Notes under the pieces: generated by a model
What the model saw: the letters and a program-made list of their open reading frames with translations, nothing else
Databases searched by the model: none
Told to the model about the DNA's origin: nothing
Made by a program: the position numbers and the translations under genes
In this document: piece after piece, positions 34,013 through 45,364 of the stretch
Layout of the letters: each line of letters begins with the position of its first letter
How positions within the stretch are numbered: position 1 is the stretch's first letter
Source of the DNA: Solanum dulcamara
Taxonomy: Eukaryota; Streptophyta; Magnoliopsida; Solanales; Solanaceae
NCBI RefSeq assembly: GCF_947179165.1
Contig: NC_077245.1
Span: 42,959,286-43,023,285 of the forward strand
DNA: 64,000 nt
Direction of reading: 5' to 3'

Positions 34013-36120
34013 GTCTTATGACTTATTAAAGTTCCATACTTATCTAGAAAATTCAAGAACAAGAAAGAAGAGAAGAGAAGAAACTAGAGAGGGAGAGAGC
34101 CACGGTTTTGGAAGGAAAAAAAAGTGAGTTCTTCAATTTCGCTCCATGAATTAATTATATAGGGTGTACCATGATTTTATGAAGGTGTTAGTAATGAAAA
34201 TTTATGGTTTGGAGCATACCAAAACGTTAGCAAACAGCCACACAATTTTAGGAGCGCTAAAGGAACTTCCGAGGCAAGTTTCGATGAGTTCGACGAGTTT
34301 CGGGAAAGGTAAGGTCTTCCCTTTCAAATTGGAGTTTATAATGTTATTATGATTTATATTAAATTTCTTAAATAAGTTTAGAAGTGTAAAAAATGAATAA
34401 GGATGCTTGGCGTTAGAAACAAACTAAATTAAAGTGGTTGTAGCTAAATCAAAGTCGAGTAGTGGGTTGTCGTTGTAGTGCTGCGGGTGCATATGGTTGT
34501 ATTGAGTGTTGAAGGGATTTAAAGTGTTTTAAAAAGGATGTGGGTGCTTCTGGTTTCATCCACACGACCCTCCATTTGGTATGGTTAAAGGTTTTGCGAA
34601 ATAAAGATTAAAAACTCTATTTTGATATCGTAGCTTCAGGCGAGTTGTTTGGAGTTTGTATTGTGTAATGTTGAAGTAATTTACTTGTGTATATGCTTTT
34701 GGGTTTTGTTTTTGGTATTTTTGTTGATACGGTGGCCTAGTTGAAATCTCAGGGATGTTAAAGTTATAGGGAAAATACTCTCCGATTTTTGATAACTTCG
34801 GAACTAGTAACAAACTAGTCGAGGGTATTGGATAAGGAAACGATTCCTATGGGTACTTGGTTGTAGAGTTGGAAATTGGAAAGTGAAAGTTTATTAACCT
34901 TAGTATTACTCTCATGTTAATAGGTCAAGGAGATAACGAGGCAAGCTGGGTTAAAGTTAATCCACAAAAGGTATGTGAAGCTTACCCTTTCTTTCTTTTG
35001 GCATGTCTTAGCCTTAAGTGATGGATATACAAAATGTGGGGATAATTCCATTCATATAACCTCAAGTATGACTCATAAGTCTTATTCACTTCTCGATGGT
35101 AGAATTCCTATACTAGTTGAGTTGTTGCCTCTCAAGGCTTCTATATGATGGAGAATAGTAAGTATGTGAAGTTATCTCCTTTCTCTTGGCATGTTTTGGC
35201 ATAAATATGTAGAGCTACCCTTCTTTCCTCTTAATATGTCTTTGACATAAGTGTGGTTCTATGATGGTAAGGTAATGCAGTAATAAGGTTATGATATCGA
35301 GCTCATGACAGGTCGGGTACGATATATGTAATGATGACTCATTGAGGAAAAGCTAGACTAGTAAAGCTTATTCTTTGTCTTCCTTTGGCATGTCTTAATT
35401 ATAAGTAAAATGTGATATGAGCTCTGGGGTAACTCCACTTTTAATTCCTAAATATAATTTATATCTCTTATTCATTTCTGAATGTCAAACTGTTGTAGTA
35501 AGTTAAACTACTTTCCTTGAACTCCATAGGTTGAGAAGTACTGGATGCATAAGCTCCTAGTCTTAAGGACTATGTGACGACGGGTATCCCTAATTCTATG
35601 AACTGTTAGTATTACTTTAGTATATTTCTAGGATCCCTGAGATCCTAAGTGATATAGGCCTCAATGGTATTTAGAAGGCACTCGATATGGCTATACTACA
35701 ATTCTGGTCCTTGGACGATAGCTTAATCTTCTTACATTGTCGAGTCTTTGATAATGATTTAGATTATATATGGTTACTCACTACTTGATTCGTTTATACT
35801 GTAATACATTTGACACCGATTCCTATAAAGGTCTGGGTACGGTATATATACTCATCTTTCGAGAATAACTTATATGTTAATTTAGTACTTATTTTCAGTT
35901 TTTAGATAGTTGGAGTTATCGAGGGGCTTATCGAAGAAACTCATATTGTATATCTTATATTCGAGTATAATAGACTATCTCGGTATATCTTCTGCATTTA
36001 GTTATCTTCAGTCTTTTTTTATCTTAAATATTATGGCATGCCAGACCATGATGTTAGCTTGGGGTCACTTATGCCTATAAGCACCATGTTATAGCTAGGG
36101 AGTAGCCTCAGATTATGACA

Positions 36121-36138
36121 AATTTGGTATCAGAGCAC
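36121..36138 (+). other. Primer binding site of element E
   Basis: AATT is followed by TGGTATCAGAGCACC, a perfect initiator-Met-tRNA-type primer site, starting right after the 5' LTR terminus. Confidence 0.9.
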
Positions 36139-36273
36139 CAGGTTTAAACGTCTTAGGATACCTAAAAACCGTGTTAAGTAGTGTCTTATTCATGGGTATG
36201 AAGTGAGGCACATATATGAATAGGAAGCTATACACGTTTACAATATCATGTATCCTCATACAGACTATGCTAG

Positions 36274-37440
36274 AAGGAACAAGAATGAGGACCAACCAAC
36301 ACCACCAGCTCAAGCAAATCCTTTAAATAAGCAAGCGTCTCTTACTGAGTTCAGAGCTAATTTTCAAGGGGTAGTTCAAACTCTAACTGCTCAGTCTAAT
36401 TAACAAGATGTTGCCCCAGTCAACCATAATGAGAACACAATATCTACAAGGTCTGGGACTTCACACGGATGAACCCTTCAGAGTTCCATGGTTCAAAGAT
36501 GGATGAGGTTCCACAAGAGTTCAGTGAGGCCATCAAAAAGATTACTGATATTATGGGTGTCACTATAGTTGAAAGTTTAGATTTGGTTTCTTATCAGTTG
36601 AAGGGAGTAGCTCAAATTTGGTACAAGAAGTTGAAGGAGGAAAGGGTTGATAATACAGACCCATTTGATTAAGACAAGTTTGAGGTTTCTTTTCAAGATA
36701 GCTTCTTTCCACTTGAGATGATGGAATCTAAGATCTAATGGTTCTTCAATCCGAAGTAGTATAACATGATATGAAGGAGTACTCTTTGAAGATTACACAA
36801 CTTTCAAAATAATCTCTGACTATGGTGGCTGACTCTAGGGCCCATATGAGTAAGTTTATCTCTATGTTTCTGAGACACTGGTGAAGGAGTATGGAATAGC
36901 AATGTTGAATAAGGAGATGGACATATCCCACTTAATGACTCATTATCAATAGATTATGGAGGAAAAACTTGAGAATAATGCTAGGGATAACAGCAGGGCT
37001 CGGAAAGATAATATGGACTACTATCAATAAAGGTCAAGAGGTAGTAGTCGCTCTTAGTTTCATCAAAAGTACTTAAGCCCAGCCCAATGGTCTAGTGCTT
37101 GAGTTCAAATAAGAAACCAAGGATAGGGCGCCAGGCTATAAGTCATATGGTAGAGTTCCTAATGATCACACATTTTTGGTCTATCGAAAGTGTGTTAAGA
37201 GCCACCCGAAAGAGTGTATGGAAGGTTGTGGTTGTTATTTTGGATGTGACAGGTTATAGATTAAGGGATTGCCCATTAGTCATAAATAAGGGCAGAGGTG
37301 TTCATCAACTGACTCATCCTAATACTTTAGCAACTCTAATAGGTCATCCAACATAGCAGGGTACCCTATTTAATAATATTGGAAGGCAAAACCAGAACAG
37401 TTCCTATGCTCTTCAGACTCGATAAGATTAGGAGGATTCC
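36274..37440 (+). pseudogene. Element E gag (broken)
   Basis: An N-terminal piece near 36284-36400 (QASLTEFRANFQGVVQTLT) is followed by the capsid part at 36469-36672 (FHGSKMDEVPQEFSEAI, VSYQLKGVAQIWYKKL). This is interrupted by a stop at 36670 and resumes with the VSFQDSFFPLE segment. The rest decays with many stops. A zinc-knuckle remnant near 37220-37285 (CYFGC, then GYRLRDCP in a shifted frame) shows the nucleocapsid end. No functional particle protein is possible. Confidence 0.75.
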
Positions 37441-38860
37441 CTAGATGTAGTCACTAGTATACTGCATGCATTTCTGTTTTCTGTTTATGCATTTTTAGAT
37501 CTAGAAGCTACATTTTCCGTCGTGACTCCTTATATTGTAATAAATTTTGATGTCAGTCCATAAATCCTATTAGAACCTTTCTTAGTTTACTTCTATTGGT
37601 TAATTAGTCTTGGCTACATGGGTATACAAAAATTGCCCAATCTCTATCTTTGTGAAAGTCATCTTTATTGATCTAGTAGAGTTAGACATGCTTAATTTTC
37701 ATATCATTCTTGAAATGGACTAGCTATACTCTTTTTATGCCTCAGTCAACTATAGAACCAGTGTAGTAAAATTTTAGTCTCCAAATGAGCCAGTCATAAA
37801 ATGGAAGGTTGGTATTACAGTGCCAATGGGTTGATTTGTTTCTTACCTTAATACCTTATAGATGACTTCTAAGAGTTGAATCTACAACTAGTCTGGTTAA
37901 GGATTCCATCTCCAAAACCCCAAACCTTTAGTCCGTCTTAGTAGTGAATGAGTTTCCTGAAGTGTTCCCCGAAGATCTTCCCGGAGTCCCTCCTGAAAGG
38001 GAACTGACTTTGGAATTGACCTTCTGCCGATACCTAGCCTATCTCCATCCCTCTTTACAGAATAGATCTAGCAAAGATTAAGGAATTTAAATATAAGTTG
38101 AAAGACCTTCTCAATAAATGTTTCATTAGACCCAACATCACTCCATGAGATTCTCTAGTTCTCTTTGTGTGTAAGAAATATAGTTCTCTCAAAATGTGCA
38201 TTGATTACTGCTAATTGAACAAGGTCATAATCAAGAATAAGTATCCCATCCCCAAGATTGATGGCTTGTTCAATCAACTTTAGGGTGACAGTGTCTTCTC
38301 AATAATAGACCTTAGATTAGGCTATAATCAACTCAGAGTTAGAGAATGTAACATTCCAATGACAGCCTTCAAGACTCAATATGGTCACTATAAATTTATG
38401 GTTATGTCTTTTAGATTAACAAATAAGCCTACAATTTTTATGTATTTGATGAATAGGGTGTTCAAAACATATTTGGATATATCTTTCATTATCTTCATAG
38501 ATAAGAATTTGATCTACTCTCGAAGTGAAGATCAGCATACAGACAATTTGAGAATTGTCTTGCAGATTCTTATGGACCGTTAGTTGTTTGTGAAGTTAAG
38601 TAAGTCTGAACTTTGATAGAGGTCAGTAGTATTTCTTAGCCATATAGGCTCTGGAGAAGGCTTTTAAGTTGATTCTCAAAAGTTCAAAGAAGTTAAGAAC
38701 TGACCTAGACCCATTTCTCCTTAAGAAATTAGGAGTTTCTTGGAATTAACTGGTTACTATAGATGGTTCATTGAAGGGTTTTCATCTATTGCTTCTCTTT
38801 TGTTCAGACTGACTCAAAAGAAGGTCAAGTTTCACTAGTCTGAATCTTGTGAGAAGAGTT
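37441..38860 (+). pseudogene. Element E protease and reverse transcriptase (broken)
   Basis: The protease region around 37464-37560 reads FLDLEATFSVVTPYIV, so the DPG active site has become DLE. RT begins near 37945 (EFPEVFPEDLPGVPPERE). An open part at 38359-38583 contains [18 protein letters not shown] and the catalytic box as FIDKNLIYS (FIDK at 38494-38505), with Lys replacing the second Asp. Further stops follow to the connection region (about 38640-38860). Confidence 0.8.
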
Positions 38861-39320
38861 TTCATGAGTTGAAGACTCGACTTAGAATGGATCAAGTTTT
38901 AACTCTACAAGAGAGTTCAGATGGTTTTGCGATGTATTATGATACCTCCAAAATAGCCCTAGGTTGTGTGTTGATGCAACATGCAAGGTCATATATTATA
39001 CTTCCATACAACTCAAGGTTTATGAGAAGAATTACCCGACTTATGATCTCAATTTAGCAGAAATAGTGTTCACCTTGAACATATGGAGGCACTACATTTA
39101 TGGTATTCATGTTGAGGTGTTTATAGATCATAAGAGACTACATTATGTTGTCAATTAAAAGGACTTGAATCTTCACAAGAGGAGGTAGCTTAAGCTATTA
39201 AAGTATTATGGCATGAGTGTTCTATACCATTCGGATAAATCCAGTGTAGTGGAAGATGCTCTCAGCAGGTTATTCATGAAAAATGTTGCTCGTATTGAGG
39301 ATTCAAAAAAAGATTTAGTT
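38861..39320 (+). pseudogene. Element E RNase H (broken)
   Basis: Two overlapping frames cover the domain. The first (38869-39057) has [15 protein letters not shown], matching the usual [14 protein letters not shown] with Asp kept. The second (38964-39158) has [19 protein letters not shown] and [11 protein letters not shown] frameshift lies near 38980, then a stop in the VNQKDLNL segment. The domain would have degraded RNA in the RNA:DNA hybrid. Confidence 0.75.
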
Positions 39321-39519
39321 CGAGAGATTCACAAACTTGCTTGTTTGAGGGTTCATCTAATGGATTCCTTAGATGGTGTAGTGAATATTTGAAAAGGTTT
39401 AGTATCTTTTCTTAAGGTGGATGTTAAGGAAAAGTAGAATGATGATTCAATTTTGGCTGGGTTAAAAGAAGCACTCCTTAAAAGGACTGTTGAGCCTTTC
39501 TCCTAAGGGGAAGATGGTA

Positions 39520-40850
39520 TGCTTTGCTACCAAGGTCATTTATGTGTTCTAGATATTGATGGGTAGAGGCAGCTAATTTTAGCAGAAGCCAACAATTCTC
39601 GTTAGTCTATTTACCTAGGATTCACTATGATGTACTGTAATTTGCGAGAAGTCTATTGGTGGAATGGGATAAAGAAGGATATTACGAAATTTGTGGCTAA
39701 GTGTAAAAATTGACAATAAATAAAGGTTGAGCATCATATATCAGGCGGCATGACTCAAGATATCAATATTTCTACTTGAAAGTGGTAGGGTTTAAATTTG
39801 GATTTCATCACATGTTTCCTTGCACGTACCGAATGCATGATTCGATATTGGTGGTTGTAGATCAATTGACTAAGTCAACATATTTTCTGCCAATTAAGAC
39901 TTCCTATTCAGCTAAATATTATGCTAAACTTTACATTTGAAAGTCATTAAATTTGCATACAGTTTATAATACATCATCTCAAGTAAGGGTATTCAGTTTA
40001 CTTCTTAATTTTTTAGATTGTTTCAAAAAGGCCTTGGTATTTAGGTTAATCTTAGCACAAGTTTTCACTAGCAGATAGATGGCTAAACCAAATGGACTAT
40101 TCATACCTTCAAGGATATGTTGAGAACTTGTGTGATTGACTTTAAACGTAATTGGGATGATCCTTTGCCTTTTATTGAGTCTACCTATAATAATAGTTAC
40201 ACTCCATATTCTTATGGCTTCATTGAGGAGCATTATGGTAGGAGGTGTAGGTCTCCTATAGTGTGGTTTGAGGTTAGTGAACTGGCTTTGATAGGGACTG
40301 AGTCAGTTCATGAAGCTATGGAGAAATTTTAACTTATTAGAGATAGGTTGAGAACAGCCTACAATAGAGATAAAAACCCTACGCAGATTTAAGGAGAAGT
40401 GAGCTTGAATTTTCCATTGACGATTGAGTTTATCTAAAAAAAAATTACCTATGAAAGCGGTGATGAGATATTTTAAGAAAGGAAACCTCTGCCTCTGTTA
40501 TTTTATCCTCTATAGGATTATGAGGCATTTTGGTAAGGTGGACTATGATTTAGATTTTCCCGCAGATCTAGCATCAGTGCATCCGGTGTTTCGTGTGTCC
40601 TTGTTGAAGAAATGCATTAGTTATAAGACTTCAGTTGTGCATTTACAGAGTGTTTTTGTAAAGGAAAGTCTCTCTTGCAAATAGGTCCTTGTTGAGATTC
40701 GTGACCATCAAGTTTGTTAGTTGAGAAACAAGGAAGTCAATTTAGTGAAAGTCCTTTGGAGGAATCAGCTAGTTGAAGGAGCTACTTGAGAAGCATAAGA
40801 AGATACGATGTCCATGTATCCCAACCTCTTTCCTTCTAACTCAGTCCCAA
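39520..40850 (+). pseudogene. Element E integrase with chromodomain-like tail (broken)
   Basis: The zinc-finger region is near 39610-39720 (REVYWWNGIKKDI, then a broken CKN* pair). In the core, DGQAERT is reduced to a stop-containing form with Lys at the Glu position (about 40070-40105). An open part at 40117-40332 has NWDDPLPFIESTYNNSY and HYGRRCRSPIVWFEV. The C-terminal part is at 40424-40684 (HPVFRVSLLKK). A decayed chromodomain-like end (VKVLWRNQLVEGAT) lies near 40740-40800 with two stops. Confidence 0.8.
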
Positions 40851-41089
40851 CGTGAGTTAATAGTTCCTTCATAACCTCTATTCAGATTCATACCTCCCAG
40901 TTATTTTCATGTCTTTCAATTTTTCTCATGTCTGAGTATGCATGTAAATTCATGAAATCAATTCCATATTCATGTTTTAGTTCGGATTTATCTACTCCAT
41001 CAATTTCAATGTTTAGCTTTCAGTTATGGGATTGCAGATCTTTCCCTACACTTTTCAGCCTAGTTAGACTCCATTCGAGGACGAATGCT

Positions 41090-41105
41090 CCCAATGGAGA
41101 GTTAT
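41090..41105 (+). other. Polypurine tract remnant of element E
   Basis: CCAATGGAGAGTTAT precedes the 3' LTR start TGTAACAACTC. The purine run is eroded compared with AAGGGGGAGATAT in other elements. Confidence 0.55.
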
Positions 41106-43131
41106 TGTAACAACTCAGAAGTCCTTAGCTCAGATCAAATAAGAAAAATCTCAAAAAAATTCTAAGCCTAAGGATTTTTGGACACGATCTATGCGTTGTT
41201 AAAGGAACTACAAACCGTAGATGAGATCTATGGAAGAAGACTTCAAGAAGGGAAATATTGGTCTGAGATTTGTGAGTCAAGTTTATGGGTCGTAAATCCT
41301 TTTATGGGTCGTAGATCTACTTTAAAAACTTGGATTTTCACCTGAATAAGACCTGCAAGGATCACGAGTCGTAGATAGTTTTACAGGTCGTAGATTGGCT
41401 CATAAATCAAATTTTAAAACTCAGAAATTTTTTGATTCTTACGAATAAACTTTATGACTCATAGATTAATCTATGGGCCGTAGAAAAGTATCATAGAATA
41501 AATCTTCAGAAAACTAGATTTAACTCTGATTTCTACGGACAGGGTTCTATGGTGCGTAGATGGAACCACGAACCATAGATGACCCTCTTAGAACCTACCG
41601 ACAACTTTTAATTCATGATCATTTTGGTATGTCCCAACTCTTTTAATCCCTATACTATACCATTTTATCCTATTCTAAGTGGGATTAAGGAACATTTAGT
41701 GATATGAAGCCTCTACTCTCATGAAAAAGTCCCAAAATTAGATTTCTTCTCTCTCAAGGCTTATCTCAAGAAAGAACTAGGAATCCAAAGCTTTAAGTCT
41801 CGATTCAAGAATTCTAGCCAAGGTTTTCATTTTAATTATGTGGGATTTCATCAATGGGTACCATCTCACGCATTGAGTCCCAAAAAAACTCAACTTTTCA
41901 AGTTTGTGCTTTCTATAAATCTAGATTTTCTATGATTTCATGGATTTTCAATGTAATTCAGTTCTTCTTCATGAATATCCTTTAGTTTCATGATTTTACT
42001 TATAATTCTATATTTTCAATGTAATTTCATGAACCCTCAGTATATAAGTATTTTCATGACTCAGAATTATGTCTTTCAGATGCATATTTCATGATTTTAG
42101 ATACTTTCATATGAAGTGAGTTTCTATTATTATCAGTAATTATCAGACTAAATCATGATTCATGATCTAGTCAGTTACTATCAGTTACCTATATATTTTA
42201 GTATTAACAGACTATTATTGTATAATGAATTTCATGTTTCAGTTGGGGAGTTTTACTTAGCACTGACATGGTAAATATCTGTTGGGTTCTTTAGTAGCAA
42301 TCCCTAAATCCTAGAACTATGTGCCACCATAGGATTTAAGGGGTCTTCCATCAGTTGAGAACGGCTTCTTAGTTTTTATAGACATTAGCTTATTGGATCA
42401 ACCTTGGATCATATCAACCTTTATACCTTGGCAAAGTATATTGGGCCCTTTTGATGCAAATTATACAACAAACTCCTTGTGGTAGCTCATATTGTTATAT
42501 GCCAGTTTTAGTATTTCTCACAATCAGTCTTTTAATTATTGCATGACTAAGCCTTCAGTTATTTCAGTACAACATTTATTCAGCTTTCATGTTATTTACT
42601 TGGTCATTGACTTGGTTATATTTTATAGTTCAGTATATTCAGTCATCATGTTTACCATGCATTATCCTACATACTTACTTAGTACATTCAAATTACCCAC
42701 AGTATACTTTTTGCCTATATTATTTGATAATATAGGTTTGAACATTCAACATTCGGTCCGATGTTAGTATGACTCATGAGCAGCATAGTAGTATTTTGGT
42801 GAGTACTCATCTTTGGAGGACGACTTCTATCTTCATTCAGTACTTACTTTCAATTTTCAAAAAATTGGAGTTAGCTAGGGGCTTTTCCTAGCAACATATT
42901 AGTACAGGCTTTCAGACAATCAGATGTTAATTTTAGCTTTTGTTAAAGATTATGATTTTGTCTATCTTATATTAGAGTATAATAGAATATTTTAGTTTAT
43001 CTTTTGCATTTATTGTCTTCATAGTTATTTTACGTTAAATCTTAGTTTCATGCCAAATGTTGAGGTTAGCTTGGGGTCACTTATGGCTCTAAGCACTGTG
43101 TCGCGGCTAGGAGTAGCCTTAGATCGTGACA
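41106..43131 (+). repeat. 3' LTR of element E
   Basis: It runs from TGTAACAACTC to GATCGTGACA, 2026 bases. The U3 (41190-41590) is packed with TATGGGTCGTAG-type palindromes, which the 5' LTR lacks. The donor-like sequence seen in other LTRs appears here as AATTATGTGGG (about 41835-41846), with GT lost. It contains no gene; short open frames are chance. Confidence 0.8.
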
Positions 43132-43214
43132 CCATACGATCAAGAAGGCCAACAAAAAATGGCTTGTAATGTTATATCACTTTCTTTCCTGGTTTGGAGG
43201 TTTGGTCTATGTCC

Positions 43215-43985
43215 CGCTCCTTTTTTATATCTTCAATTAAATGAGAATCATGGGGGAGTTAATGATAGGATGGAGGTGTGGAGAAAAACTTTGATGTCTA
43301 ATGGGTTCAGGTTGAGTAAAATTAAGACTAAATAATTGAACTGGAAATTCAGCGATGTGACACATGAGGTGGGAATGAAAATGAGACTTGACACACAAGT
43401 TGTCTCCAATAGAGATAGATTTAAGTATTTGGGGTCTCTAATATATGATAATGGGAAATTGAATATTATGTCACACATCCTAATGGTGCAGTAGGGATGA
43501 AATAGAGGCTTGCATCTGGTAAGGTTTACTGAGTGGTGTTAGATCGGATTTGTTGTATGTGGCGGAATGTTGGTTAGTCAAGAGCTCACAGGTCAAGAAG
43601 ATGCAAGTGGTGGAAATAAGGATGTTGAGATAGATTTATAGACATACTACAAGTGATAGGATTAGGAAAATGGATATCCAAAAAAGTAAGAGTGTCCTTC
43701 ATAGTGGACAAGATGAGTAGGGTAGACTTAGGTTGTTTGGGTATGTGAAGAGACGATGTGTGGATGCCCCAGTAAGGAGGTATGAGAGGATGGATATAAT
43801 AGGATTGAGAAGAGGTAGATATAGTCTGAAGAAGTATTGGATAGAGGTGATTAAACAGGATATGGAGCATCTTCAGCTTACCGATGAAAAGATGGCAAAT
43901 AAGAAGGCTTGGAGGTCGCGGCTACTGTAAGACAGCTTGTAGGTAGTTAAGGGTTGTGCCATTACTAGACTTTTCATATAGTATT
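43215..43985 (+). pseudogene. LINE (RTE-type) RT C-terminus and 3' tail
   Basis: The plus strand encodes [31 protein letters not shown] in shifted frames, and then GYVKRRCVDAPVRRYERMD with KKYWIEVIKQDMEHLQLTDEK (as separate short matches). This is the C-terminal region after the RT domain of plant RTE LINEs. It is 5' truncated, as is normal for LINE copies, and broken by several stops and frameshifts. Endonuclease and the RT catalytic box are absent. About 60 bases of untranslated tail follow the last codon. LINE proteins nick target DNA and copy their RNA in place. Confidence 0.8.
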
Positions 43986-45364
43986 TAGCTCTTTATTGCC
44001 GCAAGCCCAACCTACCATGAATTTCACCCACAATAATCCTTTGGTGGGAAAACCAATTACTAACCTAAATTATAACCCACACTAATCCACCGGTGGGGGA
44101 ACCAATTAATAAACCAAACCATAACCCAACAATCATTTTAAAAAACAATTCATAAAATAAAATAACTAAAATATTAGTTTAAAATCAATAATAGATTGAG
44201 CTCCTATAAACTCAACCAATCATTATATCATTTGTGGAATAAACTCCCTAGGAGCTGAAAGTCGTGTTACCAAAACATCTAATAAGTCAAGAGTAAGGAG
44301 ATGCAACCCCAAATAACAAAACAATAAACTAATTCTATGATTGTTTGAGTCTGAAATGATGAACTAGACTAGGAGGAATCCATGGCAGCTAGGAAGAAAT
44401 AGCTCGCCCTTAAATTCATAAGTCACACGGATCAAAGATGAGGTCTCAAAACAATTTGTTGAATATGTCTTATACTCAACAAAGAAAGAGTCAACAAAGA
44501 AAGAGCAAGTGAAAAATCAATATACAAACACGGTGTAGTGGTAGAATCACATGGCCAATTCCTAATATACAAAATATGAACAGGCAACCACAACTTAATA
44601 ACACAAATAATATATAATTAAACTACAATTATAGTAACATTGGGACTCCCAGTCCTTACTCTGAATTGAATACACAATAACATGAAACAACCACTACACA
44701 ACAACTAACTTATTCTCTCATAGAATCCACACACAAATTGTTAGTGTACCACTGTGGTACCCGAACCAACCATAATCTAGTGTACCGGCATGGCACCTAA
44801 TCCATTCTTTAGTATGTACTAGTGTGGTACCTAATCAAATCATTAGTATGTACTGGCATGGTATATGATACATTCATCAAACACACATCATAATCACAAC
44901 CACAATGAACAGCAACCACACTTGTACACCCAAGTAAACATATTCATTACATGCGATTGACAATAATTATCATGTCAAATCATTGTCTTTCCTTTTCTCT
45001 AATTATCTATCATACAATCAGTACTAACAAAGCATTTAAGAATCACATATAACATAAACTGAAAAATAACAACCCTCACCTACCTTGAAATAAGCCTGAA
45101 TGCTCTAAAGAAATTATAATTTCTCCTTTTGTAATGCCTTGGATTGTTCTTGTACTAAAATAAATAATAAATCCTTAATCAATGAAAAATGGCCTAACTA
45201 AATCCGAACTATAACTAAATCCTAACCCTAGGTAAATTTCATGATTATTCTACCCATAACAGAGTTTTTTCCACCATTAATTCAAGTCAAAAATCCTCCC
45301 CTAGGATAATCTTCATATATTCTGAGATCCAAAAATTGAATTACAAGTTAGGAGAGTAATTAAT
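43986..45364. other. Unclassified repeat-like DNA
   Basis: No open frame with a known motif. The composition and an internal imperfect tandem repeat (44736-44880) suggest an LTR or non-autonomous element remnant, but no terminal features or second copy are visible. The last five bases, TTAAT, are the candidate target duplication of element F; the partner lies beyond the window. Confidence 0.4.
44736..44880. repeat. Four imperfect repeats with GTAC...GTAC inverted cores
   Basis: Units of about 33-38 bases each start TAGTGTAC or TAGTATGTAC and hold a small inverted repeat, best seen in GTACCACTGTGGTAC. The other units read GTACCGGCATGGCAC, GTACTAGTGTGGTAC and GTACTGGCATGGTAT. Confidence 0.75.

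Larger units (their letters stand above)
33534..36120 (+). repeat. 5' LTR of element E
   Basis: It runs from TGTGAGCCGG to GATTATGACA, 2587 bases; the left end is chosen by its TG start and could be off by some bases. The U3 has a three-copy 23-base repeat and a two-copy 24-base repeat before a TATA box. A splice-donor-like AAGGTATGTGAAG lies at 34968-34980. The right end has the GTTAGCTTGGGGTCACTTATG phrase shared with the 3' LTR. No gene. Confidence 0.7.
33534..43131 (+). mobile_element. Element E: plus-strand Ty3/Gypsy chromovirus, heavily decayed
   Basis: Order on the plus strand: 5' LTR (33534-36120), primer binding site, gag, protease, RT, RNase H, integrase with chromodomain-like end, polypurine tract, 3' LTR (41106-43131). 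It is the only element in plus orientation with a full internal region (about 5.0 kb). Stops are frequent in every domain. The two LTRs resemble each other only over roughly the last 300 bases, and the sequence just outside the two ends (TTCCA and CCATA) shows no target duplication. Confidence 0.8.

Noticed and set aside
43126..43214. Start of a LINE directly at the E boundary
   Set aside because: No LINE motif is visible before about 43215; the intervening 80 bases are unassigned.
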